A stretch of 64,000 nt of DNA from Bacteroidia bacterium (GTDB lineage: Bacteria; Bacteroidota; Bacteroidia; Chitinophagales; UBA2359). The position numbers and the translations under genes were made by a program. A model generated the notes under the pieces. It saw only the letters and a list, made by a program, of their open reading frames with translations. It ran no database searches and was not told the DNA's origin. Positions 53,609 to 62,158 of this stretch are shown here, piece after piece. The stretch lies in contig JAUHXA010000018.1 in the NCBI GenBank assembly GCA_030427245.1, forward strand, positions 1-64,000, read 5' to 3'. How positions within the stretch are numbered: the stretch's first letter is position 1; each line of letters starts with the position of its first letter.

Positions 53609-55618
53609 CTATTCCTTTTTCGACACCTGAAAGACCATCGTTGTCATCACATACAAAATAGCCGAAACGCCCAAAACCAATCCAAAACCAATCCAATCAC
53701 TCATCGGGTGCTCCAACAAAGCCATAACCCTCGGATTGCCCGATTGTGCCACAGGAATCGCTATTGCGATGCCAATCAATGCCTCTCCTGTAATCAAGCC
53801 CGAAGCAAACAACAAACCCGCTTGTTCGCTATTTGATTTTTTCACGTCAAACTCTTCGTAATCCGTTGTAGCCTGATTCTTCGCATGATAGCGGCTCACC
53901 ATCCATGCCAAAATACCACCCAACATAATCGCACTATCCAAATCAAAAGGCAGGTACAAACCTACTGCCACCGCCAATACAGGGAGGCGAAAATCCGAAC
54001 CTCGTTTTTCTTGGTAAATATCCGCCAAAATGACCAATACACCAATCAATGCACCAATCGTAATGATGCCCCACGGCAAATTACCACCAAAAACCCCGTC
54101 TGCTACGCTTTGCATCAAGGTCGCCTGAGGTGCTGCCAAAGCATCGGGTTGAAGATCCGTTTTTGGACCAAAACCATAAGCCTGATTCAATTGAGAAAGC
54201 ACAAAAGGAATTGTCAATGCTGCTGCTGCTACACCAACAAACTGCATAATCTGCTGTTTATAGGGCGTTGCCCCTAACAAGTAACCAGACTTCAAATCCT
54301 GCATATTGTCTCCTGCAATTGCCGCCGCACAACACACTACTGCACCAATCAAAATCGCAGCAGCAGGGCCTTTTGCCGAACCTGTTCCAATCAATAAAAG
54401 CAGAAGTAAAGAAGAAGTAAAAACCGTCGCAATCGTTACCCCCGAAATTGGATTGTTAGAACTTCCCACCAATCCAGCCATGTATCCCGCCACTGCCGAA
54501 AACAAAAATCCTGCAATGACCATGATAACCACCATAAACAGCGTAACCGAGGCCATATTGATTTCACGTTGGTAAATCAAAAAAATCGGTACCATCATCA
54601 CCAAAATCCCTATCAGCACCAAGTGCATCGGTATGTCTTTTTCTGTACGCAGTAAAACAATATTTTCGTCCTTTTTATTAAAAGCACTCAACCCTTCTTT
54701 TACCGCACCTACCAAGGCATGACGAATGCTCACCAATGCCCAAAGTCCACCGACCAACATCGCTCCAACGCCCAAATATCGCAGCTTATAACTCCAAAGT
54801 GTACCGCCCACTGTTACAGCCGAAACATCCTTAGCCGAAGCCAATTTCCCAGCAGCCACTAATTCGTTTACCGTTTCGTCGTAGCCAAACATCGCAATAT
54901 ATAAAGGCGCTGCAATCCACCAAGTAATCGCCCCACCCATAAATACCAAAGTCGAAATGCGTATCCCTACGATATAACCTACTGCCACCAAAGCAGGAGA
55001 AGTATTCATTCCAAAATAGGCGTACCCTTTGTTGCCCAAAACCGTTGCTTTCTCCAAAATCCCTTCCCACAATTTGAAGCCCTGTTCGCACAACTTCAAT
55101 AAGGCTCCAATCAAACCGCCTGCCAACAAAAACTTGATGAAATTGCCGCCTTCTGTTCCAGACTTCAACACTTCTGCCGTAGCAATCCCCTCTGGAAACT
55201 TCAATTTTTGTTTCACAATCAGCGCATTTCGCAAAGGAATGGTAAACAAAACACCCAAAATACCTCCACACAGAGCAATCGCAGCCGTCTCGAAATAATC
55301 AAAATCTGCCCAATACCCCATCAATATCAAGGCTGGAAAAGTAAAAATCACTCCTGCTGCCAATGATTCACCAGCTGAAGCTGCTGTTTGCACAGCATTG
55401 TTTTCGAGGATGTTGGAGTTTCGGAAAATTCGGAGAACTGCCATAGAGATGACGGCAGCAGGAATAGAGGCTGCTACGGTGAGCCCTGCAAACAAACCCA
55501 AATAGGTATTTGCAGCCGCCAATAAAATGGATAAAATAATTCCCAAAATTACCCCTTTGACAGTGATTTCAGGCAAAACCGTTTGCGGTTTAATATACGG
55601 CTTATGATCTTCGTTCAT
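53609..55618 (-). CDS. OPT family oligopeptide transporter
   Basis: The 669-residue protein has about 14-16 membrane segments. Family motifs include the N-terminal ITVKGVILGIILSILLAAAN, SIPAAVISMAVLRIF, LKFPEGIATAEVLKSG, and late ATPYKQQIMQFVGVAAAA. Its opening NEDHKPYIKPQTVLPEITVK is typical of bacterial members. It is a proton-coupled importer of peptides or metal-chelator complexes. It stands alone, convergent to the lipoprotein gene. Confidence 0.93.
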   Translation of the reverse strand: MNEDHKPYIKPQTVLPEITVKGVILGIILSILLAAANTYLGLFAGLTVAASIPAAVISMAVLRIFRNSNILENNAVQTAASAGESLAAGVIFTFPALILMGYWADFDYFETAAIALCGGILGVLFTIPLRNALIVKQKLKFPEGIATAEVLKSGTEGGNFIKFLLAGGLIGALLKLCEQGFKLWEGILEKATVLGNKGYAYFGMNTSPALVAVGYIVGIRISTLVFMGGAITWWIAAPLYIAMFGYDETVNELVAAGKLASAKDVSAVTVGGTLWSYKLRYLGVGAMLVGGLWALVSIRHALVGAVKEGLSAFNKKDENIVLLRTEKDIPMHLVLIGILVMMVPIFLIYQREINMASVTLFMVVIMVIAGFLFSAVAGYMAGLVGSSNNPISGVTIATVFTSSLLLLLLIGTGSAKGPAAAILIGAVVCCAAAIAGDNMQDLKSGYLLGATPYKQQIMQFVGVAAAALTIPFVLSQLNQAYGFGPKTDLQPDALAAPQATLMQSVADGVFGGNLPWGIITIGALIGVLVILADIYQEKRGSDFRLPVLAVAVGLYLPFDLDSAIMLGGILAWMVSRYHAKNQATTDYEEFDVKKSNSEQAGLLFASGLITGEALIGIAIAIPVAQSGNPRVMALLEHPMSDWIGFGLVLGVSAILYVMTTMVFQVSKKE

Positions 55619-55960
55619 CTTATGTTTTAATAATGTTCACAAAAAAGTAGTAAGGTAAGAGCGTAAAAATAACCATTTTGAAACAAACCCTCTATTTCTG
55701 CCTTTAATTTTACAAAAGCATGTTCCCATTCTATTTCCAAAATATGCACCTAATTTTCATTGTTCGGCTATCCAATTACCAAAACAGCAAAAAATTTGGA
55801 GGATAAAGAAACCTTTACTTCCTTCAAAATCGTTATTATTCATGTAATTTCGACAAACGAATTGTACTAAAATATTCTAAAACACAAAAAAGAACGAAAC
55901 ATCCATTGTTAAATAATCATTGTAAGTTCCATTTGACCTTTAAAAAACAAAAATAAACAA
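55619..55960. other. Divergent intergenic region, 342 bp
   Basis: This gap lies between the starts of the OPT transporter and the outer-membrane protein, so it must hold both promoters. I see AT-rich DNA without a confident box, repeat or small gene. Confidence 0.5.
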
Positions 55961-56533
55961 ATGAAAAAATTAACTTATTTATTGACACTATTAGTAGTCA
56001 TTTGCTTTACAAGCTTCAATACCCAAGCACAAAATGCGCCCGAGAAAAAAGGATTTGATAAAAGTCGCTTATTTACAGGCGGAAACATCGGTTTGAGCTT
56101 CTCCAACAACTACTCTTTTATTGAAGTCTCTCCTATTATTGGCTACTATTTTACCGACAAGTTTTCGGCAGGATTGGGGCCTTCCTATCAGTACCACAAG
56201 TTTGGGTTTTACGATTTTAGCTTTAATATTATTGGCGCTCGAACCTTTGCCAGGTATGATATTTTAGACAATATTTTTCTACATGGAGAGTACGGAGTTT
56301 TCTCTTACAAAGATGATTCTGACAACTCTCGGCAGAGTTTTTCGATGTTGCCTATTGGAGGAGGATACCGTCAGTATATGGGACGAACTTCTATCTATGC
56401 AATGGCACTGTACGATATGTTTTATGCCAAAAACAAGGACAACCAAAACCTATTTTACTATGCAGGTTTGAACAATGGAATACGCACCAACAATGGTTGG
56501 ATTTTCAGATTTGGGGTGAATTTTGGATTTTAA
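55961..56533 (+). CDS. Outer-membrane beta-barrel protein
   Basis: The 190-residue protein has a signal peptide (core TYLLTLLVVICFTSFNTQ) and alternating strands typical of small eight-stranded barrels: FTGGNIGLSFSNNYSFIEVS, IIGYYFTDKFSAGLGPSYQY and a final GWIFRFGVNFGF ending in Phe. It probably resides in the outer membrane. No specific ligand is suggested. Confidence 0.85.
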   Translation: MKKLTYLLTLLVVICFTSFNTQAQNAPEKKGFDKSRLFTGGNIGLSFSNNYSFIEVSPIIGYYFTDKFSAGLGPSYQYHKFGFYDFSFNIIGARTFARYDILDNIFLHGEYGVFSYKDDSDNSRQSFSMLPIGGGYRQYMGRTSIYAMALYDMFYAKNKDNQNLFYYAGLNNGIRTNNGWIFRFGVNFGF

Positions 56534-56541
56534 ATGAATGA

Positions 56542-56590
56542 GATGTAGGATGTAGGATGTAGGATGTAGGATGTAGGATGTAGGATGTAG
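56542..56590. repeat. Heptamer tandem repeat (GATGTAG)x7
   Basis: Seven exact GATGTAG units begin 9 bp after the stop of the barrel protein gene. The same heptamer occurs once at about 58650. Copy number is likely to vary by slippage. Confidence 0.95.
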
Positions 56591-56617
56591 GATAATGAGG
56601 AACAATTTCCCAATAAT

Positions 56618-56758
56618 ATGGTTCTTTGAAAAAAGTTGGTTTTAGATTTTTGAAGTTTTCCTTTTTGAAAGGCAGACACTTATTTCACTGTCCTTCAATT
56701 TTTTAACACTAAACTTCAAAAATGTTTCTTGTTACCAAGCAAATTTTCAAAGAACCAT
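56618..56758. repeat. MITE-like element with 15-bp inverted ends
   Basis: ATGGTTCTTTGAAAA (56618-56632) and its exact complement (56744-56758) bound a 141-bp stretch. The inner arms continue to pair imperfectly (AGATTTTTGAAGTTT against ACATTTTTGAAGTTT), so nearly the whole element can fold. There is no coding capacity. Confidence 0.7.
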
Positions 56759-56773
56759 TCATTTTAACCCTCA

Positions 56774-56919
56774 GTACAGGACAAAACTATATTTGAAGCG
56801 AAAGACCTTATAGGTTTAACCTCTAAAAGCATGTACAGGTTTGATAATCTGATTAAATTACATAAACAAAAACCTATAAGGTTTGAAAGTCATGCTCAAT
56901 AAAACGTTTTGTCCTGTAC
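56774..56919. repeat. MITE-like element with 14-bp inverted ends
   Basis: GTACAGGACAAAAC (56774-56787) is the exact inverse complement of 56906-56919. A second inverted pair around ACCTTATAGGTTT lies inside. The 146-bp element is non-coding, and no obvious target duplication flanks it. Confidence 0.7.
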
Positions 56920-56930
56920 AAATGTTCCAA

Positions 56931-57086
56931 CTAACTAATTCTCAATTGATTAACATCTCTCTTCTCGTATCCATAAGGGCAATGCTTGCAGCCATTTTTG
57001 CAGCAATAGCCCCTTTCCTTCAAATATTTTTCGGTCAGTACCATTAGACCTTCTTCATTGAAGTAAAAATCTATTCCTTCCTTCAA
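56931..57086 (-). CDS. DUF5522 small cysteine protein
   Basis: A 51-codon frame on the minus strand reads KEGIDFYFNEEGLMVLTEKY and LKERGYCCKNGCKHCPYGYE, the full DUF5522 pattern with its CC-x3-C-x2-C cluster. The only usable start in frame is TTG 57086. An ATG at 57108 lies one base out of frame, across an A6 run in the coding strand, so the gene may carry a one-base indel there. It lies downstream of rseP on the same strand. The family probably binds a metal or Fe-S centre; its function is unknown. Confidence 0.75.
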   Translation of the reverse strand: MKEGIDFYFNEEGLMVLTEKYLKERGYCCKNGCKHCPYGYEKRDVNQLRIS

Positions 57087-57114
57087 TTTACACTTTTTTA
57101 ATGACCATTACTTT

Positions 57115-57160
57115 TAGATTTTAGAAGCAAGAGGTGTACACCTCTTGCTTCTAAAATCTA
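57115..57160. repeat. Perfect 46-bp palindrome
   Basis: The two 23-bp halves are exact inverse complements with no spacer (centre GT/AC at 57137/57138). It begins directly after the rseP stop codon on the minus strand and could act as a terminator for either strand, but no long T run follows it on the minus strand. Confidence 0.9.
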
Positions 57161-57161
57161 A

Positions 57162-58481
57162 TTATTTAAAGAGCTTGTAAATATCTATTCCAAAGGCGAA
57201 CACCATCAACGCCATAATCAACACAAAGCCAAATATTTGTGCTTTTTCTAAAAACTCGTCACTCAAGGCTCTACCAGTCACCATTTCGACCAACAAAAAG
57301 ACCATGTGTCCACCATCTAAGGCAGGAATTGGTAAGATGTTCATAAATGCCAATACAAAGGACAACAATCCGGTGAGAAACCAAAAACGATCCCAATCCC
57401 ATATAGGACCATAAATCTTTGCAATGCCAATCGGACTTGCCAAAGATTCAGTCACCTTTAACTTACCCGAAAACAACATTCCAAAACTCACCACCTGAGC
57501 TGCAATCAAGTCGTAGCCTTCACGATAGCTGTAGTGAAATGATTTGCCCCAATCGTAAGGCGCAAAATCGTATTTATCTCTGGAAGTTTCTATCTCGGGT
57601 TGAAAACCCAAACGACCTCCTGTATCTACTCTCGCCTCTAATACAACAGGCTGTCCACCACGATTGACCTTCACCGCCACCGTATCTTCTTTGTGCGCTT
57701 TCAGTGCTTCTTGAAGAATCGGAAAATTTTTGATTTCGGTATTTTCTACTTGTACAATCACATCGCCAGCTTTCATACCTGCCTTCTCTGCTCCAGAATC
57801 TGGTGCAACGGCTACCACCGAGATGGTTTCATACATCGGCGAAATAAAAGGTTGTCGAATGTTTTTGTGAAAATCACTTGGTAAGGCGATTTCTTCAATT
57901 TGCCCATTTGAGTGTTGAACAGTAATTGAATTCCCCAAGTACAAATTGGTTGACACACACTCACGAAATCTTTCAGGCGTATTTCCACTTACTGCAATGA
58001 TTTTATCTCCTGTCTGAACGCCAATCTCTTGTGCCGTTTCGTAGGCATAGACACCGTGTTTATTCAATTCACTTACAGGCAAATAGTCCACTTTGAAAAC
58101 ATGCAAGTACATCGCAAAAATCAAAATACCTGTAATGATGTTCATTACAATCCCACCAATCATCACAATGAATCGCTGCCATGCTGGTTTTGCTCTAAAT
58201 TCCCATTCTTCAGGTTCAGGCGACAAATCTTTGGCTTCCTGCGTTTCGTCAATCATTCCCGCTATCTGAACATATCCTCCAAGCGGCAACCAACCAATTC
58301 CGTATTCTGTATCTCCAATTTGCTTAGACCATATTTTTTTGCCCCAAGCATCAAAGAAAATGTAAAATTTGTTGACCCGCATTCCAAAAGCCTTTGCAGC
58401 CATAAAATGCCCCAATTCATGCACGAATACCAAAAGTGATAATCCTGCAATCAACTGTGTCGTCATGACAATTGTACCCAT
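57162..58481 (-). CDS. rseP: Site-2 protease RseP (M50 metalloprotease)
   Basis: The 439-residue protein has the M50 zinc motif LVFVHELGHFMAAKAFG at the N-terminus, tandem PDZ-type sequence in the middle (AGMKAGDVIVQVENTEI, LGFQPEIE), and the second catalytic block NILPIPALDGGHMVFL. Four membrane helices are expected. It cleaves anti-sigma factors or other membrane substrates within the inner membrane. The usual isoprenoid gene dxr is not beside it here; a DUF5522 gene follows across a perfect palindrome. Confidence 0.95.
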   Translation of the reverse strand: MGTIVMTTQLIAGLSLLVFVHELGHFMAAKAFGMRVNKFYIFFDAWGKKIWSKQIGDTEYGIGWLPLGGYVQIAGMIDETQEAKDLSPEPEEWEFRAKPAWQRFIVMIGGIVMNIITGILIFAMYLHVFKVDYLPVSELNKHGVYAYETAQEIGVQTGDKIIAVSGNTPERFRECVSTNLYLGNSITVQHSNGQIEEIALPSDFHKNIRQPFISPMYETISVVAVAPDSGAEKAGMKAGDVIVQVENTEIKNFPILQEALKAHKEDTVAVKVNRGGQPVVLEARVDTGGRLGFQPEIETSRDKYDFAPYDWGKSFHYSYREGYDLIAAQVVSFGMLFSGKLKVTESLASPIGIAKIYGPIWDWDRFWFLTGLLSFVLAFMNILPIPALDGGHMVFLLVEMVTGRALSDEFLEKAQIFGFVLIMALMVFAFGIDIYKLFK

Positions 58482-58604
58482 ATTATTAATTTATTTATTT
58501 TGTTCTATTTGAAGTGCAAAGTTAGTGTTTTTAACAGGGAACAGAAAGGGAATGTTCCATTCACACATTTTTTTTGAAATCATCAAATATCAGACAGCAT
58601 CTAC

Positions 58605-58640
58605 TTTAGACTTTGGACAAGGGAGCAGAGAGGTGAGAAA
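58605..58640 (+). repeat. TTTAGACTTTGGAC-type dispersed motif
   Basis: TTTAGACTTTGGACAAGGGA and the following GCAGAGAGGTGAG match the minus-strand sequence at 35915-35882 and, more weakly, 63248-63283. All copies are intergenic. Confidence 0.65.
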
Positions 58641-58684
58641 AGAGATTTAAGATGTAGGATTACATGATTTTTGAAGTATGATTT

Positions 58685-60178
58685 TCAAAACTTCTCTAAT
58701 TCCTCCACAATTTTCCTATCATTCGACAAATGCGGCAACTTATTTTGTCCACCCAATTTGCCAATTGATTTTTGATAAGCCTTAAAAACACCCTTTTTGA
58801 CTGTCCGAATCTTCAAAGGTTGCAAAATCCCTCCTCGAATCAAATCTGCATAATAACTATTTTGCCGCACCAAGGATGCATCTATCTTTGCAGCAAAAGC
58901 AGGCAAATCACTCGGCATTTGCTCAAATTCAATATACCATTCGTGAAAAGGCGTTTCATAAATAGTATCTATCTTCGGTGCAATGGTAAAATCGTTCACC
59001 AAAGCATCCGATTCTTCAACCGCTTCCTTCAATGCCGTTTCGACCTCCTTCCCTATCACATGTTCTCCAAAAGCCGAAATAAAATGTTTGATGCGACCTG
59101 TGACGACTAATTTTGGGGGCTGCAAAGAAACAAATCGCACTGTATCTCCCAAAATATACCCCCAAAGTCCTGCATTGTTGTGAATAATGATGGCATAATT
59201 CACACCAATCTCTACCTCTTTAATACTCAATCTAGTAGGCTTTTCTGCAAAAATTTCACTTGCAGGAACAAACTCATAAAAAATGCCCGAATTGACGGTC
59301 AATAAAAGACTTTCTTCTCGGTAATCGTTTTGGTAAGCAATCAAACCTTCTGAAGCCGCATATAATTCGAGTGTATCAATTTTCCCTCCAATCGTTGCCT
59401 CCATTTTGGCTTGGTAAGGCGCAAAATTCACTCCACCATGAACCATTAATCGAAAATCTGGAAACAACTCTTTTGCCTTTTTGCCGCTTTTTTCCTGCAA
59501 TCTTTCAAAAAACATCAACATCCACGGTGGAATCCCGCTGACCATTGACACATTTTCTTGCAAGGCAGTATCAATAATGGCTTCCAATTTTTCTTCCCAA
59601 TCTTCAATACAGTTCATTTCGTAATCGGGAATTTTGTTTTTCTGCAAGTAGTTGGGAATGTGATGGTTTACAATACCTGAAAGTCGTCCTATTTTGATGC
59701 CATTCTTATCCGTCAGTGCTGGACTGCCCGACAAAAACACCATTTTACGGCTCGTGAAAGTTTCGGTGATTTGGGTATGGTGTATATAATGCAGTAGCAT
59801 CGTCCGAGTCGACTCTATGTGATTGGGAATTGAAGCTTTGGTGACAGGAATGTATTTAGTGCCAGAAGTTGTTCCCGAAGTTTTGGCGAAATAAAGCGGC
59901 TTCCCTTTCCACAAAACATTTTTCTCTCCTTCAATAACTCGCTCAATATAAGGCTTCAATGCCTCGTAATCCTTTAAGGGTACTGCATCTTTGAAGTCAG
60001 CATAGGATTGTATATCATTGAAGTGATGGTCTTTGGCAAAAGCGGTTTTATTATTAGTTGTTTTGACCAAATGTGTCAAAATTTGTTGCTGAAGGGCAAT
60101 GTATTGACGGCTTTCATTTTCCGTCTTTCGAACTGCATAAGCTGCCCAATTTTTAGCTATTGAAGATTTTAGGCTCAT
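58685..60178 (-). CDS. GH3 auxin-responsive promoter family protein
   Basis: The 497-residue protein has the adenylate-forming GH3 fold: the ATP-loop motif FAKTSGTTSGTKYIPVT, the later VMVHGG-like RLMVHGGVNFAPYQ, YAASEGLIAYQ, NNAGLWGYILGDTVRFVS and TGRIKHFISAFGEHVIG. In plants the family joins amino acids to acyl acids. Bacterial members are common in Bacteroidota and their substrates are not known. Length and motifs are complete, so it should be active. Confidence 0.93.
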   Translation of the reverse strand: MSLKSSIAKNWAAYAVRKTENESRQYIALQQQILTHLVKTTNNKTAFAKDHHFNDIQSYADFKDAVPLKDYEALKPYIERVIEGEKNVLWKGKPLYFAKTSGTTSGTKYIPVTKASIPNHIESTRTMLLHYIHHTQITETFTSRKMVFLSGSPALTDKNGIKIGRLSGIVNHHIPNYLQKNKIPDYEMNCIEDWEEKLEAIIDTALQENVSMVSGIPPWMLMFFERLQEKSGKKAKELFPDFRLMVHGGVNFAPYQAKMEATIGGKIDTLELYAASEGLIAYQNDYREESLLLTVNSGIFYEFVPASEIFAEKPTRLSIKEVEIGVNYAIIIHNNAGLWGYILGDTVRFVSLQPPKLVVTGRIKHFISAFGEHVIGKEVETALKEAVEESDALVNDFTIAPKIDTIYETPFHEWYIEFEQMPSDLPAFAAKIDASLVRQNSYYADLIRGGILQPLKIRTVKKGVFKAYQKSIGKLGGQNKLPHLSNDRKIVEELEKF

Positions 60179-60389
60179 AATATTCTATCAAACTTTAAAG
60201 AGTCAAAATTATCAGCGTTCTCTGTGTTATCCTCTTAATCTCTGATTTTTTTTTCACATTTTTTCCAAACTCAAAAACACATGCGTCTAAAATGGGCGAA
60301 ACAACGACTGTAACACTTCAAATAAATAGAAAGCATTGCAGTCCATCACAAAAAAACAATTTTTTAAAAAAACTTAAATACCTCTTATC

Positions 60390-60938
60390 ATGACAAATTC
60401 AAAAAGTATCTTCAACCAAGTATTCACTTTGATTGCTCTTTTCGTATTGACCACATTATCTATCAGCAATGTATCGGCTCATACAGCAGATACAGAAATG
60501 ACACAAAACCAAATCACCAACCAAATTGCAGTAGAAAACGATTTGACAGTGACTGCAAGCCCGTTTACTCCAATGAATCCAAACTTTTATAGTCCTGCTG
60601 CAATGGGCATCAAGATAAAAATCAAGATTATCATCATCATCAAAAAGAAAAAGAAAAAAGGCGTAGTTGAAGCAGTTGGAATCAGAGTACCTCAAGAAAG
60701 TAAAACTATAGAATTGGCATCCAATGAAATTCTATTAGAAGTATCAAGAGAAGGAAACAGCTTTTTGATGCGACCACTCAAAGGAGAATTTGCCAACAGT
60801 ATTATTATATTTCAAGAAGGATTCAAAGTAAGTAAAGAAGTGTCCTTGAAGTTGGGTAGCAAAGAACCCTTTGCATTGAAGGCTGCACAAAAAGGCATCA
60901 GGGTAAATACCTTAGGTAATTTTGAAATCCAAGATTAA
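60390..60938 (+). CDS. Exported protein with Ile/Lys homopolymer tract
   Basis: The 182-residue protein has a signal peptide (core VFTLIALFVLTTLSISNVSA), a polar linker, then an exceptional tract at residues 74-90: alternating Ile-Lys, five Ile and six Lys. A small beta domain follows (TIELASNEILLEVSREGNSF, LMRPLKGEF). The coding DNA of the tract is a near-repeat of ATC and AAA/AAG triplets. I do not recognise the family. A terminator follows, so it is a single-gene transcript. Confidence 0.7.
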   Translation: MTNSKSIFNQVFTLIALFVLTTLSISNVSAHTADTEMTQNQITNQIAVENDLTVTASPFTPMNPNFYSPAAMGIKIKIKIIIIIKKKKKKGVVEAVGIRVPQESKTIELASNEILLEVSREGNSFLMRPLKGEFANSIIIFQEGFKVSKEVSLKLGSKEPFALKAAQKGIRVNTLGNFEIQD

Positions 60939-60992
60939 ATTTGAATTGAATGAACCTATTGGAATCAAATAGACAAATTTAAAAAAACAAAA

Positions 60993-61030
60993 CTCTCCAT
61001 TTTACGATTGCAGTAAAATGGAGAGCTTTT
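60993..61030 (+). terminator. Rho-independent terminator
   Basis: A 12-bp stem (60993-61004 with 61114-61125 minus 100, i.e. 61014-61025; 9-nt loop) is followed by T-rich sequence. It ends the 60390 gene. The rest of the gap to 61323 is AT-rich with no further feature. Confidence 0.85.
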
Positions 61031-61323
61031 GGTTTTTATTGTGTGTATGCCTTGGGCATGAAAGCTAATCAAATGTTTATGATTAAATGATTATTTAGTT
61101 CATGGTAAACTCGATATGAACTTCAATACTTAGTATAGAATCATCAAATTGTATTTTCTCTCAGTTCTAAATTGGAACACAAAAAGATATTTGCAAATCT
61201 CATTTTTTTTCTTTATCTTCGGAAAAATGCATACCAACTTACTCCTCAAATTCCATTGATTATATTTGCTTTATAAGCAATTATTTTTCATAAATTTTAT
61301 TTCACATCAAAACCCCAAAAATC

Positions 61324-62097
61324 ATGATCAACATTTTTGCAAAACGAGCAAAATGGGCATTCAGTTTGGTATTCATTTTAATTGTCACTTTTTCCTATGC
61401 AGGTAGTCGAGAAATTGGCGGTTATGTCGATCAAGCAGAAAGTCGCTTTGTTCGAAACGTTTGGAACTTCATCAAAAACTTTCAAACAAGTCAAACTATT
61501 GGTTCTCACAGTTGGAAATATTACCAATATTACTGGGCAGAACCCTACCAATTTACAGGATCTTCACACGACAACTATGTAGATGCAATGGATTTGGCTT
61601 ATGTAGCTGGACATGGCAATTATCACTACATTCAAACAAATCAAAGTACTGGTCAAGGAGTCAATATAAAAAATGTTCCTCCTTATGGTGACAGTGGAGA
61701 CGATTTGGAGTGGATGATTATTGAATCTTGTTATACCGTATCATCAGCTCCTGAAAAAGCAAATTGGTGGAGTGACTATTCCAACATGTTTGGTGGACTA
61801 CATCAACTGATAGGATTTCATACCTTGAGTCATTCCGACAATGGCATTCCCAACAACTACGCAAACAAACTTAAAAACAATGGTTATCTATGGCAGTCTT
61901 GGTTTGATGCGGTCAATGAGGAACGTTGGTGGATTTTCAATCCGTCTTATTATGATGATCAATATGGCAGTAATTACCCCTATCCAGGTTTGGCAAGTGC
62001 CATTGTAGCAAAGGGTTGTAAATACGATCGCCTTGGATCTTATGCAGCTGATCCCCCCGCAGGTACTTCAGGAATGCAAACTTTCTGGCAGTATTGA
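61324..62097 (+). CDS. DUF6345 exported protein with caspase-like His/Cys pair
   Basis: The 257-residue protein has a signal peptide (core WAFSLVFILIVTFSYAG) and the DUF6345 pattern: NYVDAMDLAYVAGHGNYHY with His97, then DLEWMIIESCYTVSSAP with Cys136, and GGLHQLIGFHTLSHSDNG. The order strand-HG and strand-SC resembles clan CD cysteine peptidases (caspase, gingipain), so a peptidase or autoprocessing activity is plausible but unproven. In other bacteria I recall the domain fused to a propeptide-like region; here that region seems to be encoded by the next gene, 61 bp downstream. Confidence 0.75.
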   Translation: MINIFAKRAKWAFSLVFILIVTFSYAGSREIGGYVDQAESRFVRNVWNFIKNFQTSQTIGSHSWKYYQYYWAEPYQFTGSSHDNYVDAMDLAYVAGHGNYHYIQTNQSTGQGVNIKNVPPYGDSGDDLEWMIIESCYTVSSAPEKANWWSDYSNMFGGLHQLIGFHTLSHSDNGIPNNYANKLKNNGYLWQSWFDAVNEERWWIFNPSYYDDQYGSNYPYPGLASAIVAKGCKYDRLGSYAADPPAGTSGMQTFWQY

Positions 62098-62158
62098 TAC
62101 TATCACTACATCAAGTTCAGTCATATTAAATCTTTAGTTCATAATAAAAATAACAACA

